DNA of 28,687 nt. It comes from Choristocarpus tenellus KU-1152 (lineage: Eukaryota > Phaeophyceae). The position numbers were made by a program, and so were the translations under genes. The notes beneath the pieces were generated by a model. It made no database searches and was not told the origin of the DNA. It worked only from the letters and a program-made list of their open reading frames with translations. Positions 1 through 12,099 of the stretch are shown in pieces. Numbering within the stretch: position 1 is the stretch's first letter; each line of letters opens with the position of its first letter. The DNA is taken from contig CAXNAD020000121.1 in assembly GCA_964200185.2 (NCBI GenBank), forward strand, positions 1-28,687, given 5' to 3'.

Positions 1-556
1 ACGATGGGGCAAAGAGAAGGGGGGGGGGGAAGTGGAGGATGATGAGGGATGGGAAAGGGGGGGAAATGTGTCAATAAGGGAGTTGGATAATCTGGGAATA
101 TTATGACAGTTTAATGAGATGGATGGTTACAGGGGGAAAGTAAGGCATGGAAGACATTCAGAGGAAATTTCACAGTGCAATTTGCAGTTTCACAGCAGCG
201 TGGAGAGGTGTCGGGGGAGGAAGTGGGGGTGGGCGGTAACGACTTCAAGGACAGCAATGGTGGAGGGAAGTTTGAATGGACAGCAGGTGCAAGAAAAATA
301 AATACAACTAGTACTGTAGTTGCTGACCAAAGGTAGTGGGACCGGATAGGCATGTGGCAGGTACACTACTTGAGAGGGAAGAGGAGATAGGTGTGGGGGT
401 AAAGGGAGGGAAAGGGGGGGAGGGCAGGTGAGGGAAGTAGGCAGAGAATGGAATAAGCCAACAAGAGGGCATGCACCATAATCGCGAAATAGGACGAAGG
501 AAAAAGCTTGCGCATGGTTGGATGCGTTCCATGTGGTGACAAAAGCCTGTTCTTAC
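1..556 (-). other. Probable VPS4 intron, exons not visible
   Basis: This stretch lies downstream of the last visible VPS4 exon on the minus strand. The plus strand is purine-rich (long G and GA runs near 10-60 and 375-435), so the minus strand is pyrimidine-rich, as expected of intron sequence. I found no AAA-ATPase motif here, so the rest of VPS4 should lie beyond the left edge. Short open frames are present but resemble nothing known. Confidence 0.5.
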
Positions 557-1312
557 CCTTGTCCCCCACCTAATCCATCGTCCATCCCCTCCTTCGCCTC
601 TGCCTGCTGATCGAGGATACCCTTAAGGGTTTCTGCACGCTTCATGTAACCTTCTACCCGCTTCATGATCGTCTCCTTGGCAGCCTGGAGCATAAGAGAG
701 TCATTTTTCGAGACGGAAATCGGTCAAAGAGAAATGTAAGAATATGGGACCTGAGTAGTGGGAAGCGGGACAGGGGATCAAATCAAGTCGTCAAGCATAT
801 CATCAGAGGATTGGGGCAACTATGTAGTGTTCTGTTCACTTCAGCTCAGTAATGGAAGGAAGAAAACTACATCGATCTTGGGAAACCTAACATTCCCCAG
901 GACAGGCACCACTTTCTGCACGTAAGAGGTGAATGTGAAGTAGCAGACACACAAGGAAAAGGAACACTAAAAGAAGGAAAACACGACATGCATCAATAGA
1001 TGATTGTCCCTTTCTTCGAACCCCATACAATTATTGTCTGTACTTGTACAGGTTTAGGAGAGGCTTCATTCACTCACACAGCAAACACTCCGTTCCCGCC
1101 ATGCGTTCCCCGTTTGTTTTGCACCTCTCTAGAACTGGGCCGTGGGCCCAACCCTTTGCACTTACCGGGTTGGACTCATACTTGAGACCGGTCATGAAGT
1201 ACTCCAGGGACTTCTTGTATAGTCCAAGCGCAACATCATACTGCTGGTTATTGTCAGCATTGATGGCATCCTTAACCGTGTCGATTGCCCTGGGGATGAA
1301 TGAATTGTCCAT
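557..1312 (-). CDS. VPS4: VPS4 AAA-ATPase, N-terminal MIT-domain exons (partial)
   Basis: VPS4 is the AAA ATPase that disassembles ESCRT-III filaments at endosomes and other membranes; its N-terminal MIT domain binds ESCRT-III tails. Two exons are visible. Exon 1 is complement(1166..1312) and begins MDNSFIPRAIDTV; the ATG at 1312 is used because the codon further upstream is GTG. It contains ALGLYKKSLEYFMTGLKYE and ends in phase 0 at a GTAAG donor. Exon 2 is complement(557..684), follows a CTCCAG acceptor and reads AAKETIMKRVEGYMKRAETL before a Gly-rich linker and a GTAAGA donor. Together these give the three-helix MIT domain (about residues 5-75). The linker end, Walker A/B and the C-terminal helix are not in the window. 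The MIT pattern is distinctive; spastin- or katanin-like relatives are less likely because the spacing and the EYF-x5-KYE block fit VPS4. Confidence 0.9.
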
Positions 1313-2082
1313 AGCGGACACTCGATCGACACCAGATCTACAAGACTACTGTCCACAATGGGGTTGGTTGTGCCTCTTCCACCAAGCAAACACAAGTTTG
1401 ACTGGTCCCTATCCAACAGATTTCACTACCACGTTAATGAAAATTCGCAGAACGCGGTGGAAATTTGAAAGTCCGATGACCCACAAAGCGTCTCAACACG
1501 CGTGAAGGGGAAACAAGGAACGGTGGATTCACTGTACGTGGTTAATGGGCTAGTTACTGCCAGGTTGGCACCAGGTAAATAGGGCTTCGAACTTCAAGTC
1601 CCACTCTCGGACTGGAACTCCCGAATGTCTCGTCTCCTCTTTCTTCCAACCCACTTTCTACAAACTGTTATTTGCGTTGGCGTTTACAATTTTACATGAT
1701 CTACTGTGAAACGGTAAAGAATCAAGTTAGATTATGTTGAATCCTTGATCACTGGGAAGTGGAAACTGTTATCCTTGACTTCTTGCTCGTTGCATCTTCC
1801 CGGTGCCAGGCACCATCCCTCACCGCACCATGGCGACACTGCTCGGCTCCGTGGAAGGTCAGCTAGGGGGGGGATTCGGAGAAGGGTAGGGACAACCCGT
1901 GCCCACTCTTTGGCACATTGCCATGAGTGTGCCATGTTGAAGACGTCGCTGTGTTCCGTCCGCTGTTAATCAAGGATTGAGTCGCTCCTTCCACCTTCTA
2001 CCCCCACGCTCATGCTGCCGCAAACCGTTCAGCGCCGCTTTGGGTATGGGGGTCTGTATGGGGATCCCGATGTCGCTTCCGC
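1313..2082. promoter_or_regulatory. Divergent intergenic region between VPS4 and the large B-box gene
   Basis: VPS4 starts leftward at 1312 and the large gene starts rightward at or before 2083, so about 770 bp separate them and should hold both promoters. I see no convincing TATA box. An open frame without ATG runs from 1981 into the 2083 start, so an upstream coding exon or a longer N-terminus cannot be excluded. No RNA gene was recognised. Confidence 0.45.
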
Positions 2083-5000
2083 ATGGAGATTCTGGACGTG
2101 GCCATTTTCGACAAACCTCTGGAAGGAACACCCCCAGCCATTGCTCGCTGGCTATTCACAGCAAAGAATGGAATGGTGATGAAGAAATGCAAGGCCAATA
2201 CCAGTGTTGCGGCTCTCAAGCAAGTACTTCTCAGTAAGGCACTGAAATGGGGAGAAGAGAATGCTGAACGGGCAGCATTCGCCACAGCTGTGCTGGACAC
2301 TGGAGAATGTGTACCAATCGACGAGGATTCTTGGAGGTCATTACTGCTAAATAGGGATACAAAGGGTGACAGAGGTGTAGGCACAGGCCCCACTATCGTA
2401 GCAGTTGTTGCCTCCATAGCGGATCAGGGTAGTGAGCAACACCGTGGCACTACACAACAGCTGTTCCAGGCGAGGTACCGATTAGCCTTGGGCAATAAGA
2501 CAAAAACAAAGGATGTAATGCCCAAGGAAGCAAGCATCCCAGTACCCCAGACTGTGACTAGTACGCACCGCCTAGTATCCCCCAGTCTGCTGCGGGACGA
2601 CAAACACAGATACTCTGAGACTACAGGATTTGGATATGAGGGGCTGCTGGTGTCTCGTTCAAACATCACAAATAGTGCAGTGGAATCTAGCCTCAGCCGC
2701 CTAGTACGGAGGGTGGAAGAGGTGAGAGGTGTCCGAATACTACGTTTAACAGCCATATTTGCATTGCTGCCATCAACCTCAACAACCAGACCTAAGGTGT
2801 GGCTTCAACGGGCTGTGGAGGTGCAATTTGTGGCCAAGACTGCCAGCACACATGGTTCAATCCTTCAGCCGCCATCTCTCCCCCATCAGTTGTCTCCTCC
2901 TGCTGACCAACCGGCGATCAGGCTAGGTAACAATGAGGAAAAGGAGAAGGAGAGGGTGGGGGGTCCGTACCCACAGGTAATGGTGATTGGAATTCCTGTT
3001 GGGCAATATATCCCCACAGATGGATGTTGGGAGGGAGAGAGCATTTCAACAAATGCCTCTCCAACAGAGCAAATATCTCTTCCTACGGTCAACCTGACAC
3101 ACAATGCCGACACGACAACCACTGCTAGTCATAATATGGTACACAACAGAAAACCCAAGATGGCATTGGCAGCAGCAATCCAGGAAGACTCCAACTGTAA
3201 CAGTTGTGAATACCAACAAAATATTTCCTCCCAGAGTGACACCCCACTGAGGACGGGAGCAAGTGCGGTACATCTCGAACACTTGGAATGTTTAGAAGCA
3301 GCACCTTCAGCTGCAGGAACAACCACTGCTGGAACATCTTGTGCAACAGGAACGCGCATTGGCAACAAGATATGCTTGGGGGATTTCTGCCTCTTTGTTG
3401 AGCGCATGTTGGAGGGTGAAGTATCAAAGATGGTCAAAGGAGGGAGAGATAAAGATGATGCCCAGGAAATGGAGGTAGAAGCTGAGGGATTGAACTGGAC
3501 GGATGTGAGGTTGTCAGATAGAGGAAACCTCCTTGACGTGGGTAATAGTAGAAACAGTACCACAGAGATTGGTATATTGGATGGGAAATCTTCAATTTCA
3601 TTTAAATCTGTGGCATTGGCTCGTGATGAGGCCATGCAAGGACGCAACTTCTTCTGGGGGAAAACTCTGCAAAAGTGGTGGTGTGAAGGACGAGGTGGGG
3701 CAGGTCACTGTCCAGACCTTGCTGCACTGGAGATTGGTCCAGCTGCATTCTATAGAGAGGTGAGGACACCAGTTGTTGGCAAACGCTGCAGAATATAAAT
3801 TCGTGAAAAGGCAAGAGCAGACTAGTCCATTAAAGTGCTATCCAACACCCAGGTTTTGAAACACTATGTAAGGTGGAAAAAAGAGGTCGGAGTGCTTTTG
3901 AACATGACGAGCAGTCAACGCCCTAACTTGCATCTGACTCTTCCTTCCTGTCCAGAGACACTTTTATCTAAGTTTCATTGCAGTCATCACACAAACATTG
4001 CACTCCGTGCCAATGCAGGTCAGTGTGTGCCATGTATGCTACAGTGTGTATCGAAAGATTGACAAACTGAGAGGGGCAACTGGAAATCTAGGCCACCTTG
4101 CTCTAGGTAAGAAGAGTGGGGAAGTCAACCACTTTGCATGTAAGATGAGCCCTCTAGGCCATCGAGATAATAAACAAACCTCTACAGGCGGAGCAACTAT
4201 CGTAGTTCCAAGCATCACTGATGAAGTGACAGCCCTACTTCACAGTATGGACACCAGGGCGGGGAGGAAGTTCAAGGACTTTGGAACTTCGATAACCTTG
4301 AAGAAAAAGCTCAGGTAGGGATCCCTATAGCCTTCAGGGACATAGTACATATTGGTAGGATCAGATTGAATTACAGTTGGACCTCACAGCAGCAAGTTGA
4401 TTTTTTCCACTGTTCAAAGCAAGAAAATCACTGATTGTGTGACTTCCAGGAACTGTATATAGATAGATAGATATACTCCGGAGTACGAAGTATCTGCCAG
4501 CAGTTGACAAATTGGACATTAAAGTTTGATAGGAGTGAAAAAAATATATCCAAGCACCATTTTCAGGAAGACTGGGGGGGAAAGAATAGGTACGCCAAGA
4601 CTTGGAGTCATACTCCAGAGTAGTCCAGAGTAGCCACCTCCTCATACAAGCACCCATTGAGTAACTAGACCCACTAAAAAATCATCATACCTTCCTCTGT
4701 CTACAACGTTTTTGCCACTTGAAACACGAAATAACCACATATACGATAGATGAACCAGGGCAGTTATCACAAAATCCTTGCACACTACTCTCCTATTCAT
4801 TACCCCTCACACACCCTTTATGCACTTGCAATCTCAAGCAAGAGCAACAATGCTGCTGGAGCCTCAAAGGCACAGGAACAAGTGCTGCTATTGGAGAGAC
4901 TCTCCCGTCCCAGGTATGATCCTGATAAAGCAAAACCTGAAGCAGAACCAGTACTGAAGAGGAGGGTCAAGAGCCAGGGTGACCTTCCCAGCAATCGGCA

Positions 5001-8000
5001 GTCCTGCAAACGTTTCCAGCAGGATCATAGTCAACGGCTGGACAGGAAGAAAGGATGTGTGTCTACCAACATCTGGACCTCTGATGAGGGCAGTAGCAGG
5101 GATATGAACAGGGCTAGGGTCGGGAATCAACATGGAAGGGGCGGTAGGCAGTTCTGGAAAATTACTGCAGCAGGTGCGAGCCGATCAATCAGAACCCCAA
5201 TGGCATGGCAGGAAAAACCTTTACCAAGCAATCAGAATATCACTACAGCATCGTCACCTGAGCAGGAAGAAACACAAAAGCCATTTGAAAGAGGTGTTGA
5301 AGCCAAGAGCCCAGGCAACCTGCAATCTGGGAGTCGCTTTTGGCTGGATCAATGGCTGGGACACCAACACGATCAGCAGATCAAAGGACAGAAGTCACAG
5401 GCAAAGTTCTGCCCAGCACCTGACCCAACAAATAACAAGGACTGTGAAGGAAGAAGTTTCAAGTGTAGGCATGGAAAGGGAAAGACTAGCGTCAAAGCCA
5501 TCGAGATATTGCTGGAAGGCGGGGGGGAAAGCTATCTTCCAGCCAATGCACGGGATCTTCCTGAAGCTTCAGCAATATTTGGACCAATGAATTCCTCTTT
5601 ACCACCAAAGTTGCTTCGAAGAAGGCCTGGGCGAGGTGTGAAACAAACACATTCTTCGAGGAATTTGGCAATCAGGGAGAACTGCACAGATGGGAGTAAG
5701 GAACGAGAGCTTGAGCAGGGTGCCAAAAACAATGGAAGCTCTGGAAAGGGTGCTGATGCTGACCTCAAAGGGGGAAGGCAAGGAAATGCAACTGATAGAT
5801 TTCTGCACCCATGGCAAAGGGCACTGGGAGCAAAGAGGCGTGAGAAAAGGCGTGCTATACGAGAAGAGATTAAACAAGCAAACTATAGTGAGCATTTCTG
5901 TAGACTTGAGGGCATGGAGCCACAAAGGAGGGTCCTGCGAAGGGCAAGGGTAGAGGTAGGGGCAGGGCCAGAGGATCATGGTTTCTCTCGGAATAAGAGG
6001 CAGTGGAGACTCCGCAGCAGGAGGAAGCGCAGCCAACTACCAGGCAATGAAACTGGTAAGTTTTCTCCTACCCAAAAAGTAGTGAAGGAGGACACACATG
6101 CCTGCACAACCACTCTAGGTGAAGGCGGCAATATAAACAAGGATGAACGGCCCAGGTCCCAAGATCCCTTGATGCAGATGCATTCCTCATTTAGTTTGGC
6201 CAAAACAACATTGACAAGGGTTACTGATCGACTGGAGGATGAGGGTCTCACCAAAGGGAATGCAGATGTTGAGGGTTTGGCTGTAGAGCTTCAACAATGC
6301 TTGAGCAGTTTTCAGGATGCAATCAACACTGCCACCTCTGCTGCTTCTTCCTCTAGTGGTGCAAGAAACGAGGAGGGGGGAGGGCCCAGCACCAATAGGA
6401 GGATATCTGAGCTTGAGGTCCGATGTGAATCTTCCTGTTCAATGTTTGAGGAAGCGTTTGTTGACCTTCTTCAACGCTTATCTGTCAAGGCACGAGCAGT
6501 CCCCAACAAAAAAATCCAGAGAGTAGACAAAAAAGCTAGTCGGTCAGGAAGTAGTGTGAAGTTCAAAGAGGAGATCGACTCAGTTGAAACATCCTGGTTG
6601 TGGCAAGATGATTCCTCTGCTACCCACAATGAGCACACAGGAGGAGATCATATCCTCAAGTCAGACAACCACTCATCTGACATACACTTTGGCGGCTCAC
6701 AGAGTAAAAACAAGTTTCATCAAGTTGGCAGCAGCATTGGAGAGACCTTCGTGCCTGGTATCTGCCCTCAGTGTGGTATTCTCCCTGTGGCTCGGCGTTG
6801 CCTAGACTGCCATGGGAATGAGGAAGGGACTGGAGTAGAAAAAGTAGATGGATGTGAGGGTGGAAGCTGGAGAGGGGAATGCAAGGATAGTTGCTCAGCT
6901 TGCTTTGTGCGCTACCATCACAAGTGGGAGAAGCAAGGTCACCGTTTCCTTCATGTGGTAATGCCTGCTCCAGGTGAGAGTAGTAGAGTTCAACACAGGA
7001 GTACTGGTGCAAATGGCACCAATATATCAGGAGGTAGGGGAGGCAACATTTCACAGAAGGCCGTTCCAGGAGTTTCGGGGTGTGCCAAGGATGAGAAAGG
7101 TGACAACAGGGGATCAGGGTTTGAGCAATGCTCTTCATGTGGCGACCTGGCTGCAGCCCGCCGATGCCGCGAATGCAAGACTAGCACTTGCACCTGTTGT
7201 CATTTCCTTGCACACAAAGTGCCTGGCATGCAAGGCCACACGGTTGAGTTCTTGGGTGAGTCTGCTGTTGCAGCGCAGGAGGCGTTGCACAAGGTGCAGG
7301 TTCAAGCTAAGGAAAGATGTGGGAAGAGAGATACCTGGAAGATGGAGATTGGCAATGTATCACCAACAATGAGTACGTGTTCCACTGGGGTCACAAAGGC
7401 CTGGGAAGCAGAAAGACGACTGGATGAGATTGACGAAAAGAAGGAGGCTGCTCAGCTCCTGGGTGCTGTCCGAGCAACATTGCAACCGCTTTCCGTGTCA
7501 CCTTTGCCCAGATCAGAGGCACTAAAACCTATTTCAGACGTACTGCTTGATGAAGCGGTGTCGGCCAACAAACTTGAGCAATCAACAACAGAAACCTCAC
7601 ACGCATTAGTGAAGAATGCCTTCATTGAGCTTCCATCAAGAGGAATTGAAAATTTGCCATGGTTTGGTGGAGGGGGATCCAATGATGGCCATAGTAATGA
7701 ATTTTCGTGGCACACACGTAAGGGGGAGGATAATGTTTCCAATCACGATTGTCACTCTCTGAACCTTGACGACTCTATGGGGAAGGAGGATCAGCGGGAG
7801 GATGAGGGACAAGAAAGGCATTACACAAATAGCAGCAAGGACTCAGACGAAGAGGGGATGGTGAGTAGATGACAACGTTCCAGGACATATGTCATCAGTG
7901 TTGTTGATTTGTCATTTCTCTCTGTGAGACCCATCAAAGAAGAAACAAGTGCTGCTTCATGTGTTGGGATTCCAGTGGAAATCACTCACTAGATTAGTTT

Positions 8001-9994
8001 GCGATGATCAGCAGAAGTATGATCTGCAGCATACTCCAGAGTAAATGGTGAAGAACTGCACCAACACAGGATTAAGAATTGAACTGAAACATATCTGGAC
8101 CACTCTCCTAAGTACACACAAAGCTTTACTGTGGAGCACAAGACAATCACCAGTGTTGAATTTCTCAACCAATCCATAGATTTCATACCTTGGTATTGTG
8201 GCAACAGTATATTCCTTGCCATTACAACCTACCAAGCATTTGGTATCCCTATAGCATGGACAATTATATTGTGTTGTAACCCTTAACAAAATTGGCATGT
8301 CCCACGGAGGGCTCAAGTATATTATGTACTACGTAGTACTATGTGTAGCGATTTATGAGTCTCGCTGTTGTCCATCTCTACCGGCTTGCTCTGTGGTGTG
8401 TGCCCCACCCACACCCAAGAAGATTGCAAAAAAAAAAAACACCCTGTCATTTCTTCCAGTAAAACAATATGTAGCAGATCAATAATTGATCATTCAACAT
8501 AGGTCTACACTAATGTTGAGAGTTATTGGTGACAAACACAATAGCCCACCCAAATACACACATCCCTATTCTGAGGTTGGAAGAATAATGTACCCTGCTC
8601 AAGGTAAATCCATGTACCATCAGCTGCTTGCTAGATCACCCGACCCATGTCACCCAACGCGATAACTGTTAGACGATGTTTGATCAAATCATGCTACTGA
8701 TGAGAGTATCAGAAATTGGAAGCACACCAAACTGGACATTCATCACCCCTCTCCCAACCTCTCAACGTAAGTTCCAGCAAGTAATCCTGTATTGCACTGA
8801 TTTACTGAGGTCTTCTCCCCCACCTTTCCCCACATCAACATACTGAAGATGTGGAGCCCATTAAACATTCCAACTGTTGATCTGGATGCTTCATCAGTGA
8901 GTGAAGATGAGGTTACGACAGGGGTTTTTTCGAGCCCCAAGGATACCTTGCTCTCAAACCCCCCACTTGAGGCTCTTTGTGAGTCTACCTTCCCGGCGAA
9001 TGAAACTTTCGCCTCCAGTGGTGTAGAAGAAACCTCTCTGGCATCAGTGTCCAGCGAGGTTCTGCCCAACCCACAGGATTCCACTCAAGAAGAAGTAGTG
9101 ACAGGGAGTGTGCAGGTAGTGGAGCAAGACCAACTGATCTCCAGCAGCATCTCCAACAGATTGTGTGAGCAGAGCACAAACCTAAGCAATCATGGCAATA
9201 ATGGCAACAATGCACACTCCATAGTCAACGCTGGAAGATTGGATTACATTGGGAGCACAAGCAACGAAAGAAGCACTGATGATGGCAACGGGGGGATTCA
9301 GGAGGGGGATGACCCCAGACTACTCCGCCAGCAACACGAGCTCCACCTCAAGGACCTTAAACACAGTTTCCAAACCAGCCGAATGCGCACCTTGGCATCA
9401 CTGAGGGTACGCCTTGCCCAACGCAGGGCGACCAGTGCCCCTCTCCTGCTCCCTCCTCCCCTCACCTCCTTCCCCTCAGGAGTCCCTCACCCACTCTTGA
9501 CATCTACACGACAAAGCAGCAAGGAGCAACCTTTGTCTCTCTCCCAGGCACAATCAGGCCAAGTAAGAAGAGAATTGACAAGGGGTTCGGTCTTGACAAA
9601 CAGGGGTGGTCCGTCTTCTACACAATCAGTTTCCCTTGGGACAGAAAGTGCCGCACACCTCCATGGGCAGGAACTAGCACAGTGGATAACTTCAAAGCGT
9701 GCCTCAGTGGTTAAGGCATTCGAGGTTTGTACTACATCAACAGATATTTCACTGCTGCCAGAAGAAGTGCAGGGAAAGTTAGACCATTTTATTGCTGGGA
9801 CTGAGGTGGCGGCCAGGGGCAATGCTAAAATTGGTAGGAAAGTAGAGGGGAAGCAAGCACAGGGCCTGGTGACCAAGACAGGAGAGATTTTACACACTAA
9901 TGTAGAGGGTGATATGAGTGATGTGAAGGGTATAGGTGCTTCAGTCCCAGAAGAAGAAATGGGTAGGTTGACAATAACTCCAAGAAAAGATTGA
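2083..9994 (+). CDS. Large uncharacterised protein with tandem B-box-like zinc fingers
   Basis: I do not recognise this protein. Model: exons 2083-3759, 4019-4314, 4839-7860 and 8849-9994, with junction phases 0, 2 and 0 all compatible, giving about 2,046 residues. The ATG at 2083 is the first Met in an open frame that begins at 1981. Introns are GTGAGG...GCAG, GTAGGG...CAAG and GTGAGT...GAAG. A stronger-looking acceptor at 3955 would add 21 in-frame residues to exon 2. Visible parts: CLGDFC near residue 431; VCHVCYSVYRKID near 562, spanning the first junction; a long basic, Ser/Gln-rich middle; two zinc-finger units near residues 1300-1365 and 1422-1465 with spacing C-x2-C-x8-C-x2-C...C-x2-C-x4-H-x7-H, as in B-boxes; a helical, probably coiled-coil stretch near 1820-1860 (LLRQQHELHLKDL then LASLRVRLAQRR). 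B-boxes usually mediate protein contacts, so a scaffold or regulatory role is possible but unproven. The open exons could instead belong to two or three separate genes (ATG at 4750; stops at 3796, 4316 and 7870). Confidence 0.6.
4456..4485. repeat. Short TAGA microsatellite beside a 12-bp palindrome
   Basis: Within the presumed second intron of the large gene, about four TAGA units are followed by TACTCCGGAGTA (4474-4485), a perfect 12-bp palindrome. A related near-palindrome, TACTCCAGAGTA, occurs at 4611-4622 in the same intron and at 8032-8043 in the next one. Confidence 0.7.
8326..8339. repeat. 14-bp perfect palindrome in intron
   Basis: GTACTACGTAGTAC is a perfect inverted repeat with no loop, inside the presumed third intron (7861-8848) of the large gene. 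No function is indicated. Confidence 0.7.
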
Positions 9995-10010
9995 ACCATT
10001 GCATCATGAA

Positions 10011-10042
10011 AATAAACAACAGAGTAGGGAGAGATTAATAAA
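10011..10042 (+). terminator. Polyadenylation signals of the large gene
   Basis: Two AATAAA hexamers lie at 10011-10016 and 10037-10042, only 17 and 43 bases after the TGA at 9992-9994. Their position supports 9994 as the true end of the large plus-strand gene. Confidence 0.6.
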
Positions 10043-12099
10043 CCTAAGACAAGCTCAAGCTCAAGGCACACATGAAAGGATATGATCAATCATTTCAGCA
10101 GAAGAAAAAAAATATTGATATCAAATATCTATGAATGGCATTGGACAAAGAAGTAGTCGACTTGCTCGGAGTTGTGAAACTGCCAGTAGTAGCACTACAA
10201 TCCATTGCCAGGGGTGATACCTCTATTGCTCCAGAGGAGAATTGGCACAAAATGAGGAAAATATCCCCTTGCCGCTCTGTAAATATCAGAACCAAAGTCA
10301 ACAACAGAGCAGAATCTTGCGGTTTAGTCGTCAAACTCTTGAGATACCCAGTGACTCAACTAGGCCGATCCTATCCTTTGGACCAGACTGTAGAGAGTGG
10401 TCAAGGCAGGGTTGTGGGAAGAGGGTAAAGAAGGGACCCTGCTCTTGAGCCGATGTCCTCATTTTTCTGTCCCTCACTGCACAACTCAGAAGAAGGGAAC
10501 AACTGGAATGACAACATCGGAGGTGGGGTCTTGGGCACAAGAAATGAGACCACGTGCACAGCCGATGCAAGCATGATCTTTTGAGACTCCACTCAAGCAT
10601 TGGGGTGTTGTGCCTAGCCAACTTCAACCAACACTAATACACGGGATTGTAGTGTAAGTATCGAACTGCCATTGCACAGAACAAAATCAAAGAGTAGTAT
10701 CTGCATACACACATAAGGGTGACAGATAGGTTTGCTTAAGGGCACTTCATCGAACAAAAGGATGATTTCTTTCATATTTCCTTCACACTAATGAGATGCA
10801 TAAGATACAGTTAAATTAGCCTAAGTACCGGTATACCCCTAGCACTAGCAATAGGAGTGGCTTTAATTAAGGTGAGACTTAAGGGCATCGATAGATCCCT
10901 AGTGCACCAACAGGTCTAGCACAACAAGGTAACCCTGTGAGAGACAGAAAAATTGGTGAAAAGAAAAACTGTACAATAACCAACCAGCGGTTTATCGGCC
11001 AACAAGGCAACAAAATGTTCAGAAGTACTCTGAGCACATTGGCAAGAAGTCAGGTAGTTACATGGGAATGGTGTTCATGGATATTCAATTGATATCACCT
11101 TTGGGGTTCAAAACATTGGTGATTTCATGTCCTCCATCATCAGCGCCATCTACAAGGCAGCGCCAATTAAGCTGCCTTACAAAAACTCCTCAAATGCAAA
11201 GGGGGCTATCTAATGCAAACAGTGGCCAACAAGTAGTATTAATAGATGACCCCAAAGAAAGAACAACACTTGTTGGAACACCTCCACTGCAGCAATCAAA
11301 CAACTCTGGCCATCACAACTAATGCAGGATATGATGACTCCACACAGTTGCCACCATTCTATACACCAAGTGTACTCAGAATATTTCACCAATCATCCCC
11401 ATCGCTATAATGGCAATGAAACTTTTCATTGGGGGTTTCAAGATCGAAAGCAAAATTGGTTTACTTGTACTGGAACACAGGGACATCTACAAGAACACAT
11501 GTGCATGACCCATGTACATCAAGGCTAAACACATTTGAAAATTAACCCAACCTCTTCCACAAGTCCACGGATTATTTTCCAACATATTATCCCATGAAAT
11601 GAAAGGCAAAAATATTGAAATACAAGTCCTGATACAAAGCGATTTGCGTTGTTTCCCCCACACATTGCTCCAGTCTTGGAATGTAAACACCTTTCCATCC
11701 CCCCATGGTCAAAATTTATTCCTATACTTCACTGAGTGTAATGATATACAGTAAAAGTGTTGGTACTTGATAATTGCCACCTTGGGAGTTACACCTCCAG
11801 AGTACAATACATCATCTAGTAGTTCATTGGGTTGTATAAAGAACAATGCCAACAAATGGGGTCCCTGAGACGTTCAAAAAAGGCAACATTCAGTCACCAG
11901 GAGGATTTCAAGGAGCTAAATGACACTGGAGAACAGTGAGGACTCCAGACAGTACACAACACAGCTGACAGGACAACTAAGAAAGATTAGAACTTACTAA
12001 CATAAGAATACCTAGCTTTTGAGTGCACCAGGACTGAATTTTCTCAGGAAGGATTGTATTGGCAACTGTAACTGCCTGTGTTGTAGATCACTCTAGTCT
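10043..12099. other. Intergenic stretch without a supported gene
   Basis: About 2 kb between the 3' ends of the large gene (plus) and SUB1 (minus). Overlapping open frames around 10135-10448 have no recognisable domain or convincing splice partner. The sequence is fairly AT-rich with no clear repeat shared with the right end of the window. I see no tRNA, rRNA or exon of a known protein here. Confidence 0.5.

Noticed and set aside
5132-5590. Alternative-frame open frame within exon 3 of the large gene
   Set aside because: It lies fully inside the longer frame containing the zinc fingers and shows no family resemblance.
10135-10448. Overlapping open frames after the large gene that could be an extra exon
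   Set aside because: They follow two AATAAA signals, have no recognised domain, and I found no donor in exon 4 that clearly fits them.
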